DNA of 64,000 nt from DASPJL01 sp035628645. GTDB taxonomy: Bacteria; Bacteroidota; Bacteroidia; Cytophagales; Cyclobacteriaceae. The stretch spans positions 51,461 through 115,460 of the forward strand of contig DASPJL010000198.1 in assembly GCA_035628645.1 (NCBI GenBank), written 5' to 3'. The notes beneath the pieces were generated by a model that was not told the origin of the DNA, did not search any database, and saw only the letters and a list, made by a program, of their open reading frames with translations. The position numbers were made by a program, and so were the translations under genes. Below, one piece after another: positions 42,708 to 51,617 of the stretch (the first letter of the stretch is position 1; every line of letters starts with the position of its first letter).

Positions 42708-44810
42708 ATGTCTCGCTATTTTCTTTATTTATTATTTTTTGTTTGTTTCTTAAGTAAAGGAGGGGAGCTGGAAGATTCCAGTGTCGGTGATTTCCATAAT
42801 ACTTTGGCCGGTATTGAGGATTTCAATGATGGCATTTCTATTCAAAGCCTGGCCAATGCTGCCTTTCCCTTTAAATCTATAGCCGAAATTGATCCTTCCG
42901 CTCGTGTTCATTGGTTAAAGTTCACCCTCCACAATCACAGTCATCAAATTAAGACTCTATACCTTTCAGTTCCCTTTTCCGACTCGGTTTACTTGTATTC
43001 AATAAATGACGAAAAGGCCGGTATAATCGAAAAATCGGGTGATTTAACGCCTTTAAAATACAGAAGTGAGAAAACCGGACAAATGGTTTTTATTCGATTT
43101 TCCCTTCCTGAAAATACCAGGCAGACATTTCTGGTTAAGCTAAAAAGTGTTTCTTCTATTTCAAGCCAGTTTAAGGATTTTACTTTAGGTGCGGTCAACC
43201 TGCATTCCGAGGCAAGTTTTAAAACTCGGTTTGAGAATTCAAGGCTAATACAGGCTTTTTTTTATGGAGCAGTAATTATCATGCTGCTTTATAACTTCAT
43301 TATTTTTCTTACTCTAAAGTATAAAAGCTATTTCTCCTATGTGGTGTTTATTTTTTTATTCATCGTTTTTCTTTCCTCAAATAATGGTTATTTATTAGAA
43401 CTGTTTTGGCCCTACGAAACAAGATCAGATCTTTTTCTCCGGTTCTTGTCGGCGCCCCTGCTCATTTGTTCCTTTTTAATTTTTAGTAAAATCTTCCTTC
43501 AATTATCCTTCCTAAGCCCTCGCCTGGATAAATCTTTTAAGTTTTTCCTGCTTTATTTTCTTCTGGCTATAATAATAATGCTTTCAGGATATTGGAGTTT
43601 AGGAAGAGGGATGGTAATAGTGGGAGCCGTAATAAGCTTCGTGTTTGTAATAGTTCTGGCTTATAATGTGTATAGAAATGGGTTTTATCCAGCAAAATAT
43701 TTTCTATTGGCAAACACACTGCTTTTAATAGGGGGAATTATTTACGCAATGCAAAGATTCAGCTTAATGGTTGAAAACCCTATTTCCCAATATGCTTTGC
43801 AAATAAGCAGCGTCATTCAGCTTGTCTTATTCTCCATAGGATTGGCAGATAGAATTAACCTGGCCATGAAAGAGGTGGCTGAACAAAAGCTGGCGTTGGT
43901 TCAACTGGAGAAAAAGAAAGAGATAGAGAAGAAAAACCTGATTGAGGAGAAAAACAAGGAACTTGAAATTAAAGTGGAAGAACGAACCTTAAGCCTGAAA
44001 CAAAAAAATGAAGAGTTACTTTCCGCCCAGAATTTAATCGAAGAACAAAATGAGGAATTGTCTGCAATAAATACAGGATTGGAGGAAATAGTTCAGTCCA
44101 GGACAAAAGAACTTCACCTGATTAATGATGCACTTGAAAAGTCAAACCAGGAGCTGGACTTGTTTATTTATAGAACCGCGCACGACATCAGAGGACCTTT
44201 GGCCAGGGTTTTAGGATTATGTAATGTAGGATTAATGGAAGTGGCAGATACCACAGCAATAGAATATTTAAAACAGCTTCAGTTAAACGCCCAAAGCCTG
44301 AATCATATTATTGCCAGACTTTCCTCAGTTTATGAAATAAATAATCTAAAACCATCAAAAGAACAAATTCTATTATCTCCCCTGGCTGGCCAAATACTTC
44401 AGGAACTTTCATTTATGGAAGGTTTTGAGGACATAAAAATCGACCTTTTTATAAAGCATGATGAAATGATTACCGGAGATAAAAAATTACTCAAGCTTAT
44501 TCTTTTGAACCTGCTCGAAAATGGAATTAAGTTTCAAAAGAAAGAAGGGAAAGATGGATTTATAGAACTTCATGTACAAAAGGAAAATCAATTTATCCGG
44601 ATAAATATTATCGATAACGGGGTGGGAATTTCACAAGAAGATACTTTAACGGTTTTTGAAATGTTTTCTAAGGCTGCCCTGAAATACAAAAATGCAGGCT
44701 TAGGGTTGTATATGGTAAAGATCAGTGTAGAAAAATTAGAAGGATCCATTGGCTTGGTTAATAATCAAAATGGATTAACTGAAATCCAGGTGAAATTACC
44801 TTTAAATTAA
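42708..44810 (+). CDS. 7TMR-DISM sensor histidine kinase
   Basis: A 700-residue membrane sensor kinase. After a signal sequence (MSRYFLYLLFFVCFLSKG) comes a periplasmic 7TMR-DISMED2 jelly-roll domain (about 30-165, ARVHWLKFTLHNHS). Seven transmembrane helices (about 185-385) follow, then a long coiled coil (about 395-485). HisKA has His492 in RTAHDIRGPLARVLGL. The ATPase domain has an N-box (LILLNLLENGIKF), G1 (IDNGVGIS), an F box (VFEMFSK) and G2 (AGLGLYMVK). No receiver is attached; the nearby single receivers are candidate partners. DISMED2 domains are thought to bind carbohydrate or related ligands. It is convergent with the DnaJ gene, two bases apart. Confidence 0.9.
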   Translation: MSRYFLYLLFFVCFLSKGGELEDSSVGDFHNTLAGIEDFNDGISIQSLANAAFPFKSIAEIDPSARVHWLKFTLHNHSHQIKTLYLSVPFSDSVYLYSINDEKAGIIEKSGDLTPLKYRSEKTGQMVFIRFSLPENTRQTFLVKLKSVSSISSQFKDFTLGAVNLHSEASFKTRFENSRLIQAFFYGAVIIMLLYNFIIFLTLKYKSYFSYVVFIFLFIVFLSSNNGYLLELFWPYETRSDLFLRFLSAPLLICSFLIFSKIFLQLSFLSPRLDKSFKFFLLYFLLAIIIMLSGYWSLGRGMVIVGAVISFVFVIVLAYNVYRNGFYPAKYFLLANTLLLIGGIIYAMQRFSLMVENPISQYALQISSVIQLVLFSIGLADRINLAMKEVAEQKLALVQLEKKKEIEKKNLIEEKNKELEIKVEERTLSLKQKNEELLSAQNLIEEQNEELSAINTGLEEIVQSRTKELHLINDALEKSNQELDLFIYRTAHDIRGPLARVLGLCNVGLMEVADTTAIEYLKQLQLNAQSLNHIIARLSSVYEINNLKPSKEQILLSPLAGQILQELSFMEGFEDIKIDLFIKHDEMITGDKKLLKLILLNLLENGIKFQKKEGKDGFIELHVQKENQFIRINIIDNGVGISQEDTLTVFEMFSKAALKYKNAGLGLYMVKISVEKLEGSIGLVNNQNGLTEIQVKLPLN

Positions 44811-44812
44811 AC

Positions 44813-45655
44813 TCAGGAAACAAGAATAAATATCGTGGTAAGGATGATAAATATTAATGCAGCTACTCCCATATCCACAATATGTTTTTCCCCTTTTTTA
44901 ACAAACACACCTAAAAATGATATAATTAACAAGATTGCGGGAATAAATAAAAAACTATTGTAAATACCATAATGCGGTGCAAAGGAAAGGGGCTTATTTT
45001 TAAATTCGACCCATCTGATTATTCTGAAAAGCGGTGTAAAATATACGTCCATCCTATCTCCCTCTTCTACAAAAATTGACTTTTCTACTTCCATCCTGAA
45101 GTCAAAATTTTGAGTATTTATAGTTGAGAACTCCTCTTTTGCTCCTATTTGCCGGGAGTTACTTCTTAAGTGCAGCTCTTTAACCGCCCTCAGATTATCC
45201 ATCTTAACAACTTCCTGATCCTCAAATTTCTGCGTTAAAATAAAATCTGTCAGTAACAAAAAGCACAACATTAGTCCAGCCAGGTTTACTTTCTTAAAGA
45301 ATGGAACATAAGGGCCGTAATCAAATTTTTTTGGAGCATATTGAGCTCGTGCCCTTTCATAGTATGATGGCCTGTTCCTCGGAGGACTGGGAGGATAATA
45401 ATAAGTAGGTCTGGCCGTAGCTGTCCTTTGAGATGCCCCTCCAAAAAAATAATCATACTGCTGATCGTAACCCGATTTGAGGTTGGCATCGCCTAAGGTT
45501 TCATAGGCCTCATTTATTTCCTGAAAGAGTTCAACGGTATTGGAATGAGGGTTTTTATCGGGATGATATTTGATCGCCAGTTTTCTGAAAGCTTTTTTGA
45601 TTTCAGTATCGGTAGCCGTTCTTTTTATTTTCAGTATTTGGTAATAATCCTTCAC
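44813..45655 (-). CDS. DnaJ-domain membrane protein
   Basis: A 280-residue protein with an N-terminal J domain (residues 1-70; HPD at 31-33 in RKLAIKYHPDKNP) that should recruit a DnaK-type chaperone. There is no G/F or zinc-finger region of a full DnaJ. A proline/tyrosine/arginine-rich linker (YYPPSPPRNRPSYYERARA) precedes a hydrophobic helix (VNLAGLMLCFLLLTDFIL), a soluble domain and two C-terminal helices. It is probably an inner-membrane co-chaperone specific to Bacteroidota; the client is unknown. Confidence 0.85.
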   Translation of the reverse strand: MKDYYQILKIKRTATDTEIKKAFRKLAIKYHPDKNPHSNTVELFQEINEAYETLGDANLKSGYDQQYDYFFGGASQRTATARPTYYYPPSPPRNRPSYYERARAQYAPKKFDYGPYVPFFKKVNLAGLMLCFLLLTDFILTQKFEDQEVVKMDNLRAVKELHLRSNSRQIGAKEEFSTINTQNFDFRMEVEKSIFVEEGDRMDVYFTPLFRIIRWVEFKNKPLSFAPHYGIYNSFLFIPAILLIISFLGVFVKKGEKHIVDMGVAALIFIILTTIFILVS

Positions 45656-45742
45656 CCCTCTTTGTAAAGTTTAAATTGAGCTTCTCAATGACAAAATAAT
45701 TTTATCTCTTAAATTCGGCCCTATTATATTAATTTTTTTGTT

Positions 45743-46879
45743 ATGCGAGAAATACGAATGGTTGACCTTCTGGGACAGTATGAAAAAATAAAATCTGAAA
45801 TTGATCAGGCCATACAGGAAGTTCTTAATACTACAGCTTTTATAAACGGACCGCAGGTAAAGTCTTTTAAAGAAAATCTTCAACAATACCTGAAGGCAAA
45901 CCATGTAATCCCATGTGGAAATGGAACAGATGCTTTACAGATTGCCCTTATGGCTTTGGACATAAAGAAAGGAAGTGAAATAATTCTTCCTGCATTTAAC
46001 TATGTAGCTACGGCTGAAGTCATAGCCCTGCTCGATTTTAAACCGGTATTTGTGGATGTAGATCCGGATACTTTTAACATCAACGTTGACCAGATAGAGA
46101 AAAAAATAACAGACAAAACTGCCGCGATCATGGCTGTTCATTTATTTGGACAATGCGCTAACATGGAAAAAATTATGGAGCTAGCGATAAAACATGACCT
46201 GTTTATAATTGAAGATAATGCTCAGTCCATTGGTGCAGTATATACGTTCAATGATGGAAAAAAACAAACTGCCGGCACTATAGGACATGTAGGGACCACT
46301 TCGTTTTTCCCCTCTAAAAACCTTGGCTGCATGGGAGACGGAGGCGCTATTTATACCAATGATGGAGAATTGGCCGAAACTATCCAGGTAATGGCAAACC
46401 ATGGGCAGAAGAAAAAATATGCCTATGAACTTGTTGGCGTAAATTCCAGACTGGATACTGTTCAAGCTGCTATTTTAGAGGTCAAACTCAAGAACCTGGA
46501 TCAATATATTGCTGCAAGACAAAAAGCAGCAGCTTATTATGATGATGCATTTAAGGGAATAAAGGAGATTCAGATTCCTAAAAGAAATTCTTCCAGTACA
46601 CACGTTTTCCATCAATACACTTTAAAAGTAAAAGGCATCTCCAGGAATGAATTACAAAAATCATTAGAGTCAATGAAAATCCCATCGATGATTTATTATC
46701 CATCTCCTTTGCATCTTCAAAATGCCTATGTTGGTTTTGGGTATAAAGAAGGTGATTTCCCGGTGGCAGAAAGTTTGTGCAAGAATGTAATTTCTCTACC
46801 GATGCACACCGAGCTGGACGAAGAGCAATTGGAATATATTGTGGAAGGAGTGAACGAATATCTGAACCGGAATTTTTAG
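45743..46879 (+). CDS. DegT/DnrJ/EryC1/StrS-family sugar aminotransferase
   Basis: A 378-residue PLP enzyme that aminates keto-sugar nucleotides. The start is MREIRMVDLLGQYEKIKSEID, and the family core shows NGPQVKSFKENL, CGNGTDALQIAL, IEDNAQSIGA and the PLP lysine Lys192 in SFFPSKNLGCMGDGGA. The closest type by motif is the WbpE-like UDP-N-acetyl-3-keto sugar aminotransferases, but the substrate is not certain. It is isolated from the main polysaccharide locus, convergent with the ThuA-fusion gene and separated from it by a hairpin. Confidence 0.9.
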   Translation: MREIRMVDLLGQYEKIKSEIDQAIQEVLNTTAFINGPQVKSFKENLQQYLKANHVIPCGNGTDALQIALMALDIKKGSEIILPAFNYVATAEVIALLDFKPVFVDVDPDTFNINVDQIEKKITDKTAAIMAVHLFGQCANMEKIMELAIKHDLFIIEDNAQSIGAVYTFNDGKKQTAGTIGHVGTTSFFPSKNLGCMGDGGAIYTNDGELAETIQVMANHGQKKKYAYELVGVNSRLDTVQAAILEVKLKNLDQYIAARQKAAAYYDDAFKGIKEIQIPKRNSSSTHVFHQYTLKVKGISRNELQKSLESMKIPSMIYYPSPLHLQNAYVGFGYKEGDFPVAESLCKNVISLPMHTELDEEQLEYIVEGVNEYLNRNF

Positions 46880-46892
46880 AATTATTGAAAAA

Positions 46893-46925
46893 ACTGGAAT
46901 TTAAGGCTATTCCAAAAATTCCAGT
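46893..46925. terminator. Terminator between DegT and ThuA-fusion genes
   Basis: ACTGGAATTT and AAATTCCAGT form a 10-bp stem with a 13-base loop, flanked by an A run (left) and T-rich sequence (right). It could serve both converging transcripts. Confidence 0.7.
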
Positions 46926-46949
46926 CATTTCATTAATTCCGGTTAAACC

Positions 46950-49900
46950 TTATTGCACAGTCGCATTATTTATAAAAAGAATTGAAATAACTGCAAATAC
47001 CGGTTGGCCTTCAGCAGCTTTTTCTCCCGTAAAAACAAAATAAAGATCATGTTTCCCTTCGGTTGGTTTTAATTTGGCTTTTGCATGTTGCGCTGCAGCC
47101 ATTGCGGAAGCATTTGAAGGGTTTATCTGATCACTTGTTCCGATAACCTGCCCCGTAGGAGAATCAATCCTGATTTCAATTTTTCCACCTGCCGCATTCA
47201 TTCGTTCCACAGGAGCAGCTACTGTAAAATCAAGATCGGTAACTCCTGTAAGGTCTATATTTTTAAAACCAATACTTGACTTATCATTAGCTATAACCAA
47301 ATCAAGCGGAGGATTATTCAGCTTAAATTTCATCACCTTATTAAACTCATCTGCCGACGAGGCAATCACAAGCGGACTTTTTAATGCGGCCAATTCTTCA
47401 GATGTAATTGATGGCATGCCATTCGCACCCTTGTCCGTATAAGCTGCTCTTAACAAATAAACCCCTTCCGCTCTGTCGCCTTTAGGAATACTGGTTTTAA
47501 ACGTACCAGATGCCGGAAGATACTCAACACTTTTTTCGTTAGCTAAATTTAGAATGTAATTGACCATTTCCTTTGCATCTTCCATTTTTATTGTTGGATG
47601 AGCGGACATAGCCACTTCTCCCCATACACCACTGCCTCCGTTTATGATCTTTTTAGCCAGCATGTTTACTGCTTCTGTGTTTCCTTTGTATTTTTCTGCA
47701 ACTGCCTTGTATGCGGGACCAATAGATTTCTTTTCCACATTATGACAAGCCATGCAATCGCTTCCTTCTATCAACTGCTGCCCTTTTGCAACGGCCGCGC
47801 TCGCATCTGCAGAACGGTGACCCTGAGCAATTTCGATCTGATCAAATCCTTCTTTCAAATAATCAATAGTGACGGCAACAGATTGAGAAGATATGGAACC
47901 ATCGGCGAGGCTTCCATCCTCCTTATCGGTTACACTGACTTTATAATCAAAGGATTTATTAGGGAAAAAGAAAGTTTCATTACCCTTTGTAATTTCTAAT
48001 GATAAAACAGGCGGTTCGTTTCCAGCGTGAATCTCTATGGTTTCCTGTGCTTTTTCGCCTTTTGCATCGGTAACGGTAAGTGAAGCTTTATAGACGCCGG
48101 GCTCAGAAAACGTATAAGAAGCAGCAGGATCATTGAATGTTTTAATAGCAGCTCCCTTAGATTCAATTTTCCATTCATACTTTAGTTCGTCTCTGTCAAA
48201 GTCTTCCGTGCCCTCCGATGAAAATGCTACCGTAAGTGGCACCGCACCTTTTTTCTTACTTGCAGCTACCTTTACAAATGGTTTTCGGTTGCCGCCGTTA
48301 TATTCAATTTTTATCAGCCTTGCATCATCGTTACCTGTAAACCATGATGTACCATATTCCAGCATATAAAGATCGCCATTTGAACTGAATTCCATATCCA
48401 TTGGATTGCTGAATCTGTGACTCGGCATAAACCTTTCCATTGATACATAATTCCCTTCTTTGTCCATAGTAACCGCCATAATCCAACCCCTCATCCATTC
48501 ATAAATAAACAGTTTGCCATCATAATAATCAGGAAATGCCCTTTCAGCATTTTTAAAATCTTCTTTATAAAATACAGGACCAGCCATCGCAGTTCTTCCT
48601 CCTGACCCAACTAATGGGAATTCCGCAGAAGCATCATAGGGATACCAGATAAAAGCTTTTTGCGCAGATGGTAATTCTTTAAGTCCTGTATTATTCGGAG
48701 AAGTATTTATAGGTTTTTCTACATTAAATTTCTCGCCGGCTTTATTTGCAGAAAAGTCATATTTATGGTACGCTTTGTTGTCAGCTATAAAATGTGGCCA
48801 ACCAAAATTGCCCGCTTTTCGTGCCTGGCCAACTTCATCATAACCTCTCGGCCCTCTTGATACAGAATCTTTACTGGCATCAGGCCCTACGTCACCCCAG
48901 TATACAAAACCTGTTTTAGGATCAACAGATATTCTATAGGGATTTCTGTGGCCCATGGTATAAATTTCAGGGCGGGTATTAGGAGTTCCTTTAGGAAAAA
49001 GATTGCCCTCGGGAATCGTATAGGAGCCATCCGCCTCGGGATGAATTCTGATTATTTTTCCTCTTAAGTCATTGGTGTTTGCTGAAGATTTTTGAGCGTC
49101 CCAGGGGCCTCTTCCCGGCCTTTCGTCTGAAGGGCTATAACCTCCTGATGCATGAGGATTGGTATTGTCGCCGGTAGAAACAAATAAATTTCCTTTGCCA
49201 TCAAAGGCAATAGAACCTCCTGTATGGCAGCATTCTTCCCTTTGGGTAGGAACTTCCAACATAACTTTTTCAGACTCCATTACCAATTTGTCTTCTTTCA
49301 ATTCAAATCTGGATAATACATTTTTAGGATCATTTCCTGCCGGAGAGTAAAAAAAGTAGATCCAGCTATTTTTACTGAAATTCGGATCCAGTTGAACCCC
49401 CAGTAGTCCATCTTCAGCCTCTTTTCCGCTCGTATATTTGGTACTCACAGGAATGGAGCCGGCTACAGTTATTGCTTTTTTTGCCGGATCATATATTTTC
49501 ACGTCACCCTTTCTCTCTACAAATAATACTTTCCCTTCCGGTAAAAGTGCCAGCTCTACTGGTTCATTGAGTTTTTCGGCAAGCACTACTTTGGTAAAAC
49601 GATTTTCATCCGGAACTCTTTGTGTCTTGGCATTTTGATAATTTAATGGTTCACGATCTCCTTCCCCCAGCACATAATTTATACCCCCTGAAAGGTGCTT
49701 TAAAAAAAGAGGTTCTGAAAAAGTCTCATTGGTGTGCCCCATATTGGTATAAAATACCCTTCCCCCCTCGAACTCATGATACCATGACATCGGATGATTA
49801 TCTCCATTTGTCCCTCCCTGATAACTTTTTTCATCAATAGTTACCACCACTTTTAAATCAGGATTTATGTCCTTGAAATTATAAAACTCATCCTTTCTTT

Positions 49901-50414
49901 CCCATGTTTCTGGCAAGGAGTCAGTAGAAGGATGATTTTTGTCTACCACATGGAAAACGCCGTTCTGAACATTGGGATTACTTGGATGGCCGTTAAAATA
50001 CGCACCTACCATTTTCCCAAACCAAGGCCAGTCATATTCAGTATCCGTGGCGGCATGAATTCCGACAAATCCTCCTCCAGCCTGAATAAATCTTTCAAAA
50101 TCATTTTGCTGCTGCTTATTCAGCACATCACCGGTAGTATTAAGAAATATTACTGCATTATATTTTTCCAAGTTTTCTTCATGAAATGCCGACGCATTTT
50201 CAGTTGTATCTACAGAAAAACCATTTTTAATTCCCAGTTTTTTTATGGCTTCAATCCCCGCTGGAATTGATTCATGTCTGAATCCGGCAGTTTTAGAAAA
50301 TACTAAAACCCTTGCCTCTTCTTTTTCTGAAGAGCAGGACACCATAAATAAGCCTATGGAAAGCAGAAAAATAATCAATGGGAAAAAATTCTTAAGTTCA
50401 CGGGGGGTAACCAT
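46950..50414 (-). CDS. ThuA - sugar dehydrogenase - PKD - cytochrome c multidomain lipoprotein
   Basis: An 1154-residue outer-envelope lipoprotein (signal IIFLLSIGLFMVSC). Domains in order: ThuA-like (about 35-245; VFSKTAGFRHESIPAGIEAI), a glucose/sorbosone dehydrogenase beta-propeller (about 265-650), a PKD domain (about 700-795), a class I cytochrome c (about 860-935; CMACH heme motif near residue 884, axial Met likely in VAMSAHP), and a C-terminal carbohydrate-binding CBM6-like region. The architecture is common in Bacteroidota and suggests oxidation of a bound sugar with electrons handed to the heme. It is divergent from the NrtR-like gene across 231 bases, which may be its operator region. 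Confidence 0.88.
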   Translation of the reverse strand: MVTPRELKNFFPLIIFLLSIGLFMVSCSSEKEEARVLVFSKTAGFRHESIPAGIEAIKKLGIKNGFSVDTTENASAFHEENLEKYNAVIFLNTTGDVLNKQQQNDFERFIQAGGGFVGIHAATDTEYDWPWFGKMVGAYFNGHPSNPNVQNGVFHVVDKNHPSTDSLPETWERKDEFYNFKDINPDLKVVVTIDEKSYQGGTNGDNHPMSWYHEFEGGRVFYTNMGHTNETFSEPLFLKHLSGGINYVLGEGDREPLNYQNAKTQRVPDENRFTKVVLAEKLNEPVELALLPEGKVLFVERKGDVKIYDPAKKAITVAGSIPVSTKYTSGKEAEDGLLGVQLDPNFSKNSWIYFFYSPAGNDPKNVLSRFELKEDKLVMESEKVMLEVPTQREECCHTGGSIAFDGKGNLFVSTGDNTNPHASGGYSPSDERPGRGPWDAQKSSANTNDLRGKIIRIHPEADGSYTIPEGNLFPKGTPNTRPEIYTMGHRNPYRISVDPKTGFVYWGDVGPDASKDSVSRGPRGYDEVGQARKAGNFGWPHFIADNKAYHKYDFSANKAGEKFNVEKPINTSPNNTGLKELPSAQKAFIWYPYDASAEFPLVGSGGRTAMAGPVFYKEDFKNAERAFPDYYDGKLFIYEWMRGWIMAVTMDKEGNYVSMERFMPSHRFSNPMDMEFSSNGDLYMLEYGTSWFTGNDDARLIKIEYNGGNRKPFVKVAASKKKGAVPLTVAFSSEGTEDFDRDELKYEWKIESKGAAIKTFNDPAASYTFSEPGVYKASLTVTDAKGEKAQETIEIHAGNEPPVLSLEITKGNETFFFPNKSFDYKVSVTDKEDGSLADGSISSQSVAVTIDYLKEGFDQIEIAQGHRSADASAAVAKGQQLIEGSDCMACHNVEKKSIGPAYKAVAEKYKGNTEAVNMLAKKIINGGSGVWGEVAMSAHPTIKMEDAKEMVNYILNLANEKSVEYLPASGTFKTSIPKGDRAEGVYLLRAAYTDKGANGMPSITSEELAALKSPLVIASSADEFNKVMKFKLNNPPLDLVIANDKSSIGFKNIDLTGVTDLDFTVAAPVERMNAAGGKIEIRIDSPTGQVIGTSDQINPSNASAMAAAQHAKAKLKPTEGKHDLYFVFTGEKAAEGQPVFAVISILFINNATVQ

Positions 50415-50645
50415 ATTTTCTTTGAGTTTTTAAATTGGACTAATCCTACAATTATAATTAATTAAACAATACGTACAAAGTACACAATGAGTAATACCTT
50501 TATTTCAATTTTAAACCCTATGCCTTACAAAGTTTTTTTTTATACTTGAAATAAAAAATCGGCTAAACAAAATACGAACAAACAACAAAAGCTTTGTTTA
50601 TCAGGTTGCTAAATAAATTAATTAATCAGGCATTAGGAGAAACAG

Positions 50646-51416
50646 ATGGAATCAGAAGATGACTTTAAAGAATTTATAATAAACGGCGATAAAAAATTCG
50701 TACCTCATTTATCCATAGACTGCGTAATATTTGGCTTTCATAATAATCTCCTGAAAGTATTGCTTCTAAAATGGGGAAAGATAGATGGCTGGAGTTTGCC
50801 TGGGGGACACGTACTAAGAGGTGAAAATGTGGAAGACAGTGCTTATAGAATTTTGAAAGAAAGAACCGGTTTAACGGAAATATACCTTCAACAATTTAAA
50901 ACTTTTGGTAAACCAAAAAGGACTGGGAATGCTCTGGAGCTGTTATTTAAAAGCTCCGGAGTAAACACCAATATAAAAAGCTGGCTTTTAGACCGTTTTA
51001 TTTCCATAGGATACTATGCCCTTGTTGATTTCTCAAAAGTAATGCCCACTGCCGACTGGCTCTCCGAAAAATGCGCATGGCACGACATTAATAAAATACC
51101 TCCCATGCTTTTTGACCATAATGAAATTGTAGAAGAAGCCTTAAAATCTCTCAAATTTGCAATCTATCACCAGCCGTTAGGATACAACCTTTTACCCGAG
51201 AGGTTTACCCTGCCACAACTGCAAAAAATGTACGAAACCATCCTGAACAAAAAACTCGACAGAAGAAATTTTCAGAAAAAAATACTGAGTCTTGGTATCT
51301 TGAATCGCTTAGAAGAACGGATGAAGATCGGCCCCCACAGATCTCCTTTTGTTTATTCCTACAATAAAGAAAAATATGAAGCGGCATTGAAAGAAGGAAT
51401 TTCATTTTCCTTTTAG
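50646..51416 (+). CDS. NrtR-type transcriptional regulator with decayed Nudix domain
   Basis: A 256-residue protein: an N-terminal Nudix fold (about 20-160) and a C-terminal winged helix (about 180-256; LPERFTLPQLQKMYETILNKKLDRRNF is the recognition region). The Nudix box reads GGHVLRGENVEDSAYRILKE then RTGL. The first Glu of the REUXEE core is Ile and the last Glu is Arg, so hydrolysis is unlikely and the domain probably senses a ligand. NrtR relatives in Bacteroidota control sugar pathways (an arabinose regulator is the known case). It stands between a sugar-dehydrogenase fusion and a GH3 enzyme, both candidate targets. Confidence 0.85.
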   Translation: MESEDDFKEFIINGDKKFVPHLSIDCVIFGFHNNLLKVLLLKWGKIDGWSLPGGHVLRGENVEDSAYRILKERTGLTEIYLQQFKTFGKPKRTGNALELLFKSSGVNTNIKSWLLDRFISIGYYALVDFSKVMPTADWLSEKCAWHDINKIPPMLFDHNEIVEEALKSLKFAIYHQPLGYNLLPERFTLPQLQKMYETILNKKLDRRNFQKKILSLGILNRLEERMKIGPHRSPFVYSYNKEKYEAALKEGISFSF

Positions 51417-51617
51417 AAATATAAGGTATAGAAATAGGTTGGTTTTAGAAATCAATCTATCCAGTTATGAATATACAAGCTTTTAATGGTGCTGGAAATT
51501 TAATCCATCAACAAATTCTCCCCTTTCTTCTTATAATTTCGTTTTTATAATTTATTTTAAAATCCAGCAAATCTCAATTATTATTGTGTATTATTGACAC
51601 AAAGTAAAACCCTGATT

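Noticed and set aside
46578..46928. 116-codon minus-strand ORF opposite the end of the DegT aminotransferase gene
   Set aside because: It is an antisense shadow of a well-conserved PLP enzyme and has no recognisable feature.
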